From positions 1-64,000 of IMG/VR virus record IMGVR_UViG_3300048793_000029: 64,000 nucleotides of DNA; one strand, written 5' to 3'. The stretch comes from a virus. The notes beneath the pieces are model-generated. The model did not search any database, had not been told where the DNA came from, and saw only the letters and a program-made list of their open reading frames with translations. Positions 24,387 to 31,146 of this stretch are shown here, piece by piece (within the stretch, counting starts at the first letter, position 1; every line of letters begins with the position of its first letter). Both the position numbers and the translations under genes were made by a program.

Positions 24387-26264
24387 ATGCAAACAATCAT
24401 TGAACTGTGGAAGAAGCAGCCCGGCAAATTTTTTTGTGTCTCGACGAAAAACGCCATGGGGCGTTGGAAAGACAACTTTTTTAAGAGGAGCGAGCTCGGA
24501 GACGTTCGGGAGTTTTTGAAGGACAATTCCGACAAGGACATTTATTGGTGCGTGTGCGGATTAACCCATCCACAGCGGAGGAAAGAGTTCGTCGAGTTGC
24601 CTAAGATGCTCTGGGCTGATCTCGATGAAGCGAACCCTCACAAGATGCGACCGAAGCCCACGATCGCCATCGAGTCGTCGCCCGGGCGTTGGGTAGGTCT
24701 GTGGTTGACCGATCAAGTGGTGACTGAGAGCATCAACAAGCGCCTCACCTCGCTCGTAGGGGCGGACCCGGCGGGCTATGATGTGACGCAGGTGCTTCGC
24801 ATACCGGGAACGACCAACTATAAATATCAAAGCAATCCGCGCGTACGAGAGCTATGGGATGATGGCCCAACGTGGAGGTTGCGCGATATCGAGAAGATGC
24901 TGCCTGAAGATGAAGAAGACGATGAGATGGGAGAAGGGGCAGCAACGATATTCAAAAAATATGAAAAGAGTCTACCGGCGCAGACACGTCATGAGCTCAT
25001 GTCGGGAAAGCCCACTCCGGGTAAGAGGTCGGAGGTTCTCTGGCGCCTCGAGAATGATTTGATTGAGGCCGGGGTAAGTCGAGAAGAAGCGTTCATATTG
25101 CTGAAGGCGTCGCCTTGGAACAAGTTCAGAGGGCGAGCAGGAGAAGATGATCAACTCAACCGTGAGCTGGATAAGGTGTATGCCAAGAAGTTCAAGGGGA
25201 AGAAGTGGAAAGAAGAGGAAACTCCGGCGCACAAGAACGGCTATACTTTCTTAGCAACGAACATGGACGATGTCGAAGAAGAAAATATCAATTGGCTATG
25301 GTTTCCCTACTTAGCGAGGGGCGAAGTGACCATCATCGAAGGGGACCCGGGCGTGGGAAAAAGCTATTTGTGTCAGATGGTGGCGAAAGGCTTAGTCGAT
25401 GGAGATCGCATGCCGAGCGTCAAGAAGGAGATGACGCGTCATGTAAAAGGAAAGGTAGCTTACTTCGACATTGAAAACACCGCAGCGACGGTGACGAAGA
25501 AAAGGCTCAAGTATAACGGCTGCAAGAACATGGGGGACTTTTATCAAGAGGAAGAGCCGTTCAGCATCGATGACGCCCCGGCACTCGGGCATGTTTACGA
25601 GGCGATCGAAAAGCTCAAGCCGGTGGCGGTGTTCTTCGACACGGTGAACCTCTACATAGGCAAGGCCGATACGCACAAGAGCAGCGAGACGACGCAAGCG
25701 CTGGCCGTGTTTAAAGATATCGCTCGTCGTTTTGATTGCTCGGTCGTGATCGTGCGCCACTTGACGAAAGGAAACGCCGGGGTGAGCGCATTGTATAGAG
25801 GGCAGGGATCGATTGCCTTCACCGGAGTGTCGCGCATCGTCATGACGGTGGGCACGGACCCCGAAGACGCCGAGATCAAGGTCGTCTCGGTGACGAAGCT
25901 CAATCTGGCCAAGAGACCGCAAGCGCTGACCTTCACCATCGATGCCTTGCCCGATACGCTGAAGGAGAATGATCGGTCTCGCTTTGCTTGGGGGGGTTTC
26001 GTCAACCTGAGCAGCGACGAGATACTCGCAACGTCGAAAGGCGGCGGCAATCACGAGCGCGACGGGGCGATCGAGTTCCTTAAGCGAGAGCTCGAAGATG
26101 GTGCTGTGAAAGTGGGCGAACTGGAGGTCATGGCGGAGAAGAGGAGCATATCGCGCCGCACCCTTTATCGCGCCTCAGAAGAGCTCGGAGTGAAGAAGAA
26201 ATTGACCGGTTATGGAAAGGGTCGAACATCGACTTGGAAGTTGGCATTTAAAGGCAAAAAGTGA
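24387..26264 (+). CDS. primase-helicase (AEP-like primase domain plus RepA-type ATPase)
   Basis: 625 residues. The N-terminal 180 residues resemble archaeo-eukaryotic primases: WADLDEA (D78-x-D80) and QVLRIPGTTNYK. A linker of about 90 residues follows, then a RecA-fold ATPase with EGDPGVGKSYLC (Walker A, near 315), AVFFDTVNLY (Walker B region) and VIVRHLTKG. The C-terminal 60 residues look like a winged helix (KVGELEVMAEKRSISRRTLY). This is a replication initiator and helicase candidate. Its ATG follows AACGGGATCTCC. Iteron-like repeats overlap its 3' end. Confidence 0.85.
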   Translation: MQTIIELWKKQPGKFFCVSTKNAMGRWKDNFFKRSELGDVREFLKDNSDKDIYWCVCGLTHPQRRKEFVELPKMLWADLDEANPHKMRPKPTIAIESSPGRWVGLWLTDQVVTESINKRLTSLVGADPAGYDVTQVLRIPGTTNYKYQSNPRVRELWDDGPTWRLRDIEKMLPEDEEDDEMGEGAATIFKKYEKSLPAQTRHELMSGKPTPGKRSEVLWRLENDLIEAGVSREEAFILLKASPWNKFRGRAGEDDQLNRELDKVYAKKFKGKKWKEEETPAHKNGYTFLATNMDDVEEENINWLWFPYLARGEVTIIEGDPGVGKSYLCQMVAKGLVDGDRMPSVKKEMTRHVKGKVAYFDIENTAATVTKKRLKYNGCKNMGDFYQEEEPFSIDDAPALGHVYEAIEKLKPVAVFFDTVNLYIGKADTHKSSETTQALAVFKDIARRFDCSVVIVRHLTKGNAGVSALYRGQGSIAFTGVSRIVMTVGTDPEDAEIKVVSVTKLNLAKRPQALTFTIDALPDTLKENDRSRFAWGGFVNLSSDEILATSKGGGNHERDGAIEFLKRELEDGAVKVGELEVMAEKRSISRRTLYRASEELGVKKKLTGYGKGRTSTWKLAFKGKK

Positions 26265-26317
26265 TGGGTTGGCATTTTAACTTTAAAATGCCAAAGGGGC
26301 ATAACGCGGTGGCATTT
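26242..26317 (+). repeat. iteron-like TGGCATTT repeats and palindrome
   Basis: TGGCATTT occurs directly at 26242, 26270 and 26310, and inverted (AAATGCCA) at 26286-26293. The second direct and the inverted copy form a perfect palindrome with 10-base arms (GGCATTTTAA/TTAAAATGCC, 26271-26292) and a two-base centre. The repeats start inside the 3' end of the primase-helicase gene. Confidence 0.75.
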
Positions 26318-26530
26318 CAACTCTCTCTAAATTACAGAAGTGCCGGTGAACATTGAACTTGCTTCGCGATGCGTGCCAACTTTCCTACACACACAAAAAA
26401 ATGGCACGTAAAGACACAAAAACCCCTAAAATAATAATATGCCACCTTTTTTATGTACGCGCGTGCGCGCGCGATGTTGACAAGACGTGCCGTACAGGCG
26501 CAGAGTCGTGATTCTCAACGGGAGATTATC
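26265..26530. other. candidate replication origin region
   Basis: No gene fits here. After the iteron-like repeats comes an A-rich segment (26391-26452: poly-A runs, CCCCTAAAATAATAATATG), then an alternating purine-pyrimidine GCGCGC stretch (26459-26473) and TTGACA at 26477. More TGCCA/TGGCA half-sites are scattered through it. Iterons, AT-rich DNA and an adjacent initiator gene are the usual parts of an origin. Confidence 0.5.
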
Positions 26531-27055
26531 ATGAGATCACCATCACCACCTAAGCGGCCTGCTAAGTACTCGGTCATGTGCGAGCTAGGACATCGTCTCT
26601 ACAGCGACAACTTCATGGAGAAGGGAGATGCAGCGGCCTTCGTGCAGGCGGTTCTCCAAAACGAACCCCTGCGTTGGGAGTCGCCTGAAGAGGCAACGGC
26701 GAAAGGAGGCGTCCTTGTCATCAAGGCAGATGACCTGGAAGACCTAGTTGAAATGGAGAGGGTGCCGAGTTTGAGTAGTGAACAATTGCGAGCGGTGAAG
26801 GCATTCTTGAGCGGGCATTGGCCTCCGAACGATAAGGTGCCGGGATCGGCTACGTCGACGAACGCGAAGAAGGCTGTGATGAAAAAGCCCGGTCTCGTTA
26901 CCTTAGCCGACATGTGCACTCGTAATAAATGGACACCGCGCGTCGCACGTATGAAGCTGAGAAAGGCAAAGGTGAAGAGGCCGAAGGACGCTGGCTGGGC
27001 CTGGCCTTCGAACGAAGCAGCGAAGATCGAGAAGCAGCTGAAGGAACTGATATAG
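26531..27055 (+). CDS. early protein with C-terminal HTH-like domain (paralogue 2 of 4)
   Basis: 174 residues from the ATG at 26531, placed seven bases after the AACGGGA leader; the longer open frame upstream runs through GC-alternating DNA and is unlikely. The N-terminal 120 residues are mixed (YSVMCELGHRLYSDNF, then VLVIKADDLEDLVEMERVP). The C-terminal LADMCTRNKWTPRVARMKL, then RKAKVKRPKDAGWAWP, is the same small domain as in three other genes of this window. Probably DNA binding. Stop is followed by a weak hairpin at 27081. Confidence 0.7.
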   Translation: MRSPSPPKRPAKYSVMCELGHRLYSDNFMEKGDAAAFVQAVLQNEPLRWESPEEATAKGGVLVIKADDLEDLVEMERVPSLSSEQLRAVKAFLSGHWPPNDKVPGSATSTNAKKAVMKKPGLVTLADMCTRNKWTPRVARMKLRKAKVKRPKDAGWAWPSNEAAKIEKQLKELI

Positions 27056-27528
27056 GAATACTATCCTATATGCCCATGCGGATATACCGGATACACCGGC
27101 ATATCTTTATTGTTGACAAGGCATGCGGATATGGTAGTATGGATATGCCACTTGATGGCTACGGGACAAGGATTGGGTCCAAGAGCATAAAACACCGATC
27201 CCGCCACGCCCCCCCGGGGCTGCACGCGGAGACAGGCATGCGATCCTGACACGTTCGCCCCAAGCCGCCCGCAAGTCGCAGTAGGAGGAGCTGGGTCAGT
27301 AAAGGGCTAACGCCCTGCGCAGCCAGTGGAACGACGCTGGGCGCGCTCGAGAAGATAAAAATCACATCAGCAACGCGGAGACAGTTCAAAGGAACGTCGC
27401 GCACATGACGATGGGCAGTAGCCTCAACGTCGACATGTGGCGGGTGTGAATGTCTACGCAAATCCTAACGTCGCGGGTCGAGAGGCCTGCGGCGTTATAG
27501 TGTGCGATGACAACAACGGGAGATGGAT
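27056..27528 (+). other. 470-base non-coding region with promoter, possible structured RNA
   Basis: No coding frame has plausible codon use or a start. A hairpin at 27081-27105 (GATAT-A-CCGG ... CCGG-C-ATATC, then TTTAT) may end the previous transcript. TTGACA (27113-27118) and TAGTAT (27135-27140, 16-base spacing) form a promoter candidate pointing right. Downstream, GGGCTAACGCCC and CCAG...CTGG flanked by GCGC form hairpins around 27306-27342. This may be an untranslated leader or a small RNA. Confidence 0.45.
27113..27140 (+). promoter_or_regulatory. candidate sigma70-type promoter
   Basis: TTGACA, 16 bases, TAGTAT. The context GTTGACAAGGCATGC resembles GTTGACAAGACGTGC at 26476-26490, so the two sites may share a regulator. 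Confidence 0.5.
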
Positions 27529-27759
27529 ATGCAAATTTTAATGATGGCGGTGCAGGCGCAGCTTGATCGTTCTCACTCGATGTATGACGTCAAGATCCAA
27601 AACATCTTGACTGTTGAAAAAGGCTGGCTCGTGATCTTCGAGATTACGCCTCAGGTATTGCCGGGTGAGAGAACAATGCTATCGCGTTATCAGCGATGCG
27701 CGTTCTTCACGCAGACGGATAAGGGCATCAACTGCCCGAACGATATCATCTTGGGATGA
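27529..27759 (+). CDS. small early protein of unknown function
   Basis: 76 residues from the ATG at 27529, exactly seven bases after AACGGGA as in its neighbours; an ATG two codons upstream overlaps the ribosome site. Mixed alpha/beta look: MQILMMAVQAQLDRSH, then VKIQNILTVEKGWLVIFEI and RCAFFTQTDKGINCP. No family recognised. Confidence 0.65.
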   Translation: MQILMMAVQAQLDRSHSMYDVKIQNILTVEKGWLVIFEITPQVLPGERTMLSRYQRCAFFTQTDKGINCPNDIILG

Positions 27760-27770
27760 GAAGGTGAAAC

Positions 27771-27965
27771 ATGGAAAAGATACGGGATAGGATACGCAAG
27801 CTGCTGAGGCTGGCGCGCGACAAAGGCGCGAGCGAGAATGAGGCGGCCAGCGCGATGGCGATGGCGTCACGTCTGATGCTCCAACAGTTGAGGACGGCGT
27901 GGCTAGGCCCAAAGGCAAGGCTGAAGCAACGGGCCTTCGCTCTTGCTCTGGAGCACGCCCGATGA
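27771..27965 (+). CDS. short DUF2786-like protein
   Basis: 64 residues. KIRDRIRKLLRLARDKGAS, then ENEAASAMAMASRLMLQ, is the N-terminal helical pair of DUF2786, but the usual longer C-terminal part is missing; the last 24 residues are basic and unlike the family. It may be a truncated member. Start has GAGAAGGTGAAAC upstream; stop overlaps the next start by ATGA. Confidence 0.65.
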   Translation: MEKIRDRIRKLLRLARDKGASENEAASAMAMASRLMLQQLRTAWLGPKARLKQRAFALALEHAR

Positions 27966-28150
27966 CGACACTCGAAGAGTTCATGGGGGGCACACCGTTG
28001 AAGTACGTGTGGGATGATAACACGTGGACTGCAGTCTATCGCGTTGGCACTATAGAGTTGCGTTGTGGTAAGCGTCGCGAGAGTGTGGAAATGATTGACA
28101 AGATAGGAGCATCACGCTTTTATCACAACATCAAAGGAGCGATGATATGA
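27962..28150 (+). CDS. small early protein of unknown function
   Basis: 62 residues. MTTLEEFMGGTPLKYVWDD, then WTAVYRVGTIELRCGKRRE, looks like a small beta-rich protein with a short C-terminal helix (IDKIGASRFYHNI). ATGA overlaps at both ends tie it to its neighbours, the main support that it is expressed. No family recognised. Confidence 0.65.
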   Translation: MTTLEEFMGGTPLKYVWDDNTWTAVYRVGTIELRCGKRRESVEMIDKIGASRFYHNIKGAMI

Positions 28151-28830
28151 CTAAGGAACTTGAGATACCTGCGGATGGGAGCATACCCAAGTTCTTGGCT
28201 AGGGGAAAGCCCACCGAAGAGAACAAGGCGCGCATCGCGGCGATCGTCGCTGAAGGCAAGAACCCGACGATCAAGTTGGCTGAACCTACGGGCGAGCGAC
28301 GTGATTGGTTGAGGCCGAAGGGAATGAGCGACGAGGACTGGAAAAAATACCAGGAGGCTGAAGCGACGAAGAAAAAGGCCGCGACGACGGAACGACTGAA
28401 AGGATTGAAGAAAGAAAGGCAACCGAAACGTCCAGCGCGTGACGGACTGATCAGCGTGGGAGACATTGCCAAGAAAGCTGGATTGCTGCCACGTGAGGCG
28501 CGAGCCATACTACGATCGGCGAAGGAGCCCAAGCCCGCGTGTGGTTGGGCGTTCGACACGACGACGGCTGGTCGCATCGAGGGACTGCTGAGAGCCGGGG
28601 CGGCTAAGGCGCCGCCGAAAGGGACACCCGGCACGAAGCCCACGCCGAAGGGATTGAGTATACCACCTCCGGAGGAGACGACATGGTCCTTGTCGAAGAA
28701 AGACAAGAAGAAATGGAAGACCGATGTGAAAAAGCGAGATGTTTCCATGGTCGACGCCGAAGCCGCCGAGGCAAAGACTGCACCGAAAAAGCGGACGTTA
28801 TCGAAAGCCGCGACTGCGAGGAAGAAATGA
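28147..28830 (+). CDS. basic early protein with central HTH-like domain (paralogue 3 of 4)
   Basis: 227 residues, Lys-rich. The central ISVGDIAKKAGLLPREARAI, then LRSAKEPKPACGWAFD, is the third copy of the small domain shared with 12338-12508, 26531-27055 and 29771-29983. The flanks are disordered, with Lys/Ala and Pro-rich sections (GTPGTKPTPKGLSIPPPEE). Probably a nucleic-acid-binding protein. ATGA overlaps with both neighbours. Confidence 0.7.
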   Translation: MTKELEIPADGSIPKFLARGKPTEENKARIAAIVAEGKNPTIKLAEPTGERRDWLRPKGMSDEDWKKYQEAEATKKKAATTERLKGLKKERQPKRPARDGLISVGDIAKKAGLLPREARAILRSAKEPKPACGWAFDTTTAGRIEGLLRAGAAKAPPKGTPGTKPTPKGLSIPPPEETTWSLSKKDKKKWKTDVKKRDVSMVDAEAAEAKTAPKKRTLSKAATARKK

Positions 28831-29048
28831 CCGTTGTGACCAAGATACAGGGACGTGGCGAGACTGAACTGTATGCCTCGCCTTCGATAGCGCGCAGGGG
28901 GTACATGAACTTGCTAGTGATTGCGGTGAATGCTTATGAAGTCTATCGCATCATCGGGCTCATGGCTGACACGTTCGCCGAAGTGACGTTCACTGATCCG
29001 GCTCGCTGCGGCGATCACCGCTGGGGTAGTTATGGGAGAGTGAAATGA
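28827..29048 (+). CDS. small early protein of unknown function
   Basis: 73 residues from the ATG that overlaps the previous stop (ATGA). LYASPSIARRGYMNLLVIAV, then NAYEVYRIIGLMADTFAEV, suggests a helix-rich centre; the C-terminal DPARCGDHRWGSYGRVK is polar. No family recognised. Its stop overlaps the next start. Confidence 0.65.
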   Translation: MTVVTKIQGRGETELYASPSIARRGYMNLLVIAVNAYEVYRIIGLMADTFAEVTFTDPARCGDHRWGSYGRVK

Positions 29049-29221
29049 AACGGATCGAGTGGAAGATCTTGACGACGGCGCGGATCGAGTTGCAGTGTCG
29101 TCAAGACGATGATGAGGAGTGGAAGATTTTGACGACAGCGCACTATCCTATAGGCGATACTGGAATCGAGACGCAGGAACGCCAAATGAGTGTGCGCTAC
29201 ATCAACGACTGCCACCGTTGA
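29045..29221 (+). CDS. 58-residue protein with internal repeat
   Basis: ATG overlaps the previous stop (ATGA). MKRIEWKILTTARIEL is followed by a second EEWKILTTAHYPIG, so EWKILTTA occurs twice, encoded by near-identical DNA (29055-29079 and 29118-29142). Ends in VRYINDCHR. No family recognised; the repeat suggests recent duplication. Confidence 0.6.
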   Translation: MKRIEWKILTTARIELQCRQDDDEEWKILTTAHYPIGDTGIETQERQMSVRYINDCHR

Positions 29222-29342
29222 TGGCAGTCGAATACTTACCTGTTCGGACAAGAGTTCAGGATTGTGAAGCCGAAAGGGTTTTGAAACATGGCAGCGTGTC
29301 TGTCGTGTCACGGTGCACTGAGCACCTCAACGGGAGAGAGAG

Positions 29343-29693
29343 ATGGAAAAAGTGTTCAACGTTCATCTTCGTGTCAATGGACAGAGGGCTCTGTCAACGT
29401 TACTAGAGGTAACCGACGGCACTGCGGAGATCGTCGAAATCAAAGAAGCGATTGTCAAGCCGGTGAAGTCGCACGCCTATGTTGGCGGAAAAAGAGACAA
29501 GGGGATCAGGTCTGACGATTTGATCAAGGAGATTTTTACCAATGCCAAGCGTCCCGTAAGTCATGATGAAATTTCCAAAGAATTTGTGCGTCGTGGTTTT
29601 GCGGGCAACAGCTGCAGTCCGTCACTAAGTGTGGCCGTTCGCAACAAGAAGATACACAAATTGCCAGATGGGAGGTATGAAGCAATCAAGTAA
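29343..29693 (+). CDS. protein with C-terminal winged-helix-like domain
   Basis: 116 residues, ATG seven bases after AACGGGA. The first 50 residues form a beta-rich part (VFNVHLRVNGQRALSTLLEV). The rest (DDLIKEIFTNAKRPVSHDEI, then SKEFVRRGF and VAVRNKKIHKLPDGRYEAI) reads as a winged helix with a recognition helix and a beta wing ending in Lys-Leu-Pro-Asp-Gly. A transcription or replication regulator is likely. Intervening 29222-29342 shows no convincing gene. Confidence 0.68.
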   Translation: MEKVFNVHLRVNGQRALSTLLEVTDGTAEIVEIKEAIVKPVKSHAYVGGKRDKGIRSDDLIKEIFTNAKRPVSHDEISKEFVRRGFAGNSCSPSLSVAVRNKKIHKLPDGRYEAIK

Positions 29694-29705
29694 AGACATC
29701 AGCTC

Positions 29706-29729
29706 GATGCACCTGGAGACGGGTGCATC
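29706..29729. repeat. perfect 8-bp hairpin in the leader of the 29771 gene
   Basis: GATGCACC and GGTGCATC enclose an eight-base loop. An imperfect palindrome (GGTGTTGTC/GACACACC) follows at 29732-29753. No T-run follows, so an operator or leader structure is more likely than a terminator. Confidence 0.5.
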
Positions 29730-29770
29730 AGGGTGTTGTCATGACGACACACCATTAACGGGAGATGGCT

Positions 29771-29983
29771 ATGACTGATACCAAGAAAGCCGGCGTTGCG
29801 TTGTCGAAGATCGCGACGGAGTTGAAGATAGACCCGAAAGTGGCACGCGCTAAGTTGCGTCGCGCCAAAGTGCCTGCGGGTATGACTGTGGGCGATACCT
29901 GGATGCTCACTCCGAAAGGCGTGATGTGGGCGAAGGCATTGCTGAGGGGTGAAAAGCCTAAGGCAACAGCAACGGCGGCGTGA
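29771..29983 (+). CDS. small HTH-like DNA-binding protein (paralogue 4 of 4)
   Basis: 70 residues from the ATG seven bases after AACGGGA. LSKIATELKIDPKVARAKLR, then RAKVPAGMTVGDTWML, is the shared small domain; nearly the whole protein consists of it, as in the 12338-12508 gene. Basic. It is the last early gene before a strong terminator. A DNA-binding regulator is inferred. Confidence 0.72.
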   Translation: MTDTKKAGVALSKIATELKIDPKVARAKLRRAKVPAGMTVGDTWMLTPKGVMWAKALLRGEKPKATATAA

Positions 29984-29993
29984 ACTAAAACAA

Positions 29994-30028
29994 AGCGTCC
30001 ATTGGCATTAGCTGATGGGCGCTTTTTT
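29994..30028 (+). terminator. rho-independent terminator of the rightward early operon
   Basis: Arms AGCGTCCAT (29994-30002) and ATGGGCGCT (30015-30023) form a nine-pair stem with one G-T pair, followed by a run of six T. Confidence 0.85.
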
Positions 30029-30032
30029 AGTG

Positions 30033-30062
30033 GGTTGACGAGGAAGGGTTTGAGTGTTTAGT
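30033..30062 (+). promoter_or_regulatory. candidate promoter after the early terminator
   Basis: GGTTGACG at 30033-30040 resembles a -35 box; TTTAGT or TAGTGT at 16-18 bases is a weak -10. Its position between the terminator and the first late gene suits a late promoter, but the match is poor. Confidence 0.3.
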
Positions 30063-30089
30063 GTGGGGGATGATCAAGGAGACCAAAGC

Positions 30090-30617
30090 ATGGCTCGAGG
30101 AAGGCCGCGTAAGCAAGGACCTCGAACCAAAGGAGGTCGACTGAGGTATGACAAACTTGACGCAAGATACCCAACAGCTTTGATACGTGTGAGGGATTTC
30201 GGGGTGTCTGTAGTGCAAAGTGTTTCTCCCTTTGCAGGCCATCTTGCGGGAGTGCTTTACTTACGAGGATTGATCGAGAAAGAAGAACTGGGTCGATTTC
30301 ACTCTTATTTGCAGATGGTGCCAACGACGATGCGCGCAATCCAATACGGGATACGCGTGAGCGGGCGTGAAGGAGGGGTTGAGTTCAGGCCTTCGAGGGG
30401 GTATTGGAGGCTATGTCGTAAGCTGGGACGCGACATTGATGTGCTGCACCAACTCGCAATTGACCGGCTTATATGCCCGGTTTCACGCTTGCGTCATATC
30501 CTCTCCCGAGTACCATTGACACCCGCCGGCTCCTCTTATATACAAGCTGCTGAAACTCATCAATCACCAGTGCGCCTTGAAGCTCGCCGCGGCCCGATTG
30601 TCGTGGGTTCGGTATAA
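30090..30617 (+). CDS. basic protein with AT-hook-like GRPRK, upstream of terminase
   Basis: 175 residues from the ATG at 30090, eight bases after AAGGAG. It starts MARGRPRKQGPRTKGGRLR, an AT-hook-like and arginine-rich tail. The remainder is mostly helical (GVLYLRGLIEKEELGRFHSY, then VLHQLAIDRLI). Proteins with this kind of start often lie just before phage terminase genes; a DNA-binding or regulatory role is inferred. Not a recognised family beyond that. Confidence 0.65.
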   Translation: MARGRPRKQGPRTKGGRLRYDKLDARYPTALIRVRDFGVSVVQSVSPFAGHLAGVLYLRGLIEKEELGRFHSYLQMVPTTMRAIQYGIRVSGREGGVEFRPSRGYWRLCRKLGRDIDVLHQLAIDRLICPVSRLRHILSRVPLTPAGSSYIQAAETHQSPVRLEARRGPIVVGSV

Positions 30618-30651
30618 CGAAATGGCTATGGATATGGCTTGGATCTAACCG

Positions 30652-31146
30652 ATGTCAGGTAGCCCAGAAACCGCAAGAGAGAATGGCAAGAAAGGCGGCC
30701 GTCCTCCGGGTGCGCTGACCAAGATGTCGAGACGCAAAGCCATCGAGTTAGCCCTGGCTAATCGTACCCCGCTCGACGTCATGGTCGACAACATGAACTT
30801 CTGGTGGGACAAAGGAAAAGACTTAGGAGAAGTGCTTGAGCAACAGCTAGCTCGTATTTCTTCAATCAAAGGTAAAGAGAAAGTCAAGCAAGCGTTATCC
30901 GAAGTTAATAAGATAGCCACGCATTTTCTGGCCGCACGCGAGAACGCCCAACGTTGCGCTGTCGATGCGGCTCCTTACGTACATCCCCGGTTCCAGTCGA
31001 TCGAGTTCAAAGGCCAGCTGGAAGTCAGCGAAGTGGAAAAGATTTCCAAGGAGATGACGCCGGATAAGGCCAAGGAACTGTATGCCAGCACTATCAAACC
31101 GGATAGCAACGTCTCGCCGTTCCCGGCTCGACGCGTGGCCCCCTGA
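30652..31146 (+). CDS. terminase small subunit-like protein
   Basis: 164 residues. The N-terminal GKKGGRPPGALTKMSRRKA is basic and DNA-binding in type; PLDVMVDNMNFWW (41-53) and AQRCAVDAAPYVHPRFQSIE (103-122) are patterns common in phage proteins placed directly before the large terminase. The C-terminal 40 residues are acidic and would contact the large subunit. It overlaps the large-subunit start by 65 bases. Confidence 0.75.
   Translation: MSGSPETARENGKKGGRPPGALTKMSRRKAIELALANRTPLDVMVDNMNFWWDKGKDLGEVLEQQLARISSIKGKEKVKQALSEVNKIATHFLAARENAQRCAVDAAPYVHPRFQSIEFKGQLEVSEVEKISKEMTPDKAKELYASTIKPDSNVSPFPARRVAP

Noticed and set aside
26477-26505. Promoter with TTGACA at 26477
   Set aside because: No acceptable -10 box at 15-19 bases; kept only as similarity to the 27113 site.
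27159-27461. Minus-strand frame in the 27 kb gap
   Set aside because: No ribosome site, wrong strand for the operon, and composition typical of chance reading in GC-rich DNA.
27060-27520. tRNA gene in the non-coding gap
   Set aside because: Hairpins do not form a cloverleaf with T-loop GTTCRA and acceptor stem.
29218-29406. Frame starting at TGATG after the 58-residue gene (MAVEYLPVRTRV)
   Set aside because: It runs deep into the well-supported 29343 gene in another frame and shows no family pattern.
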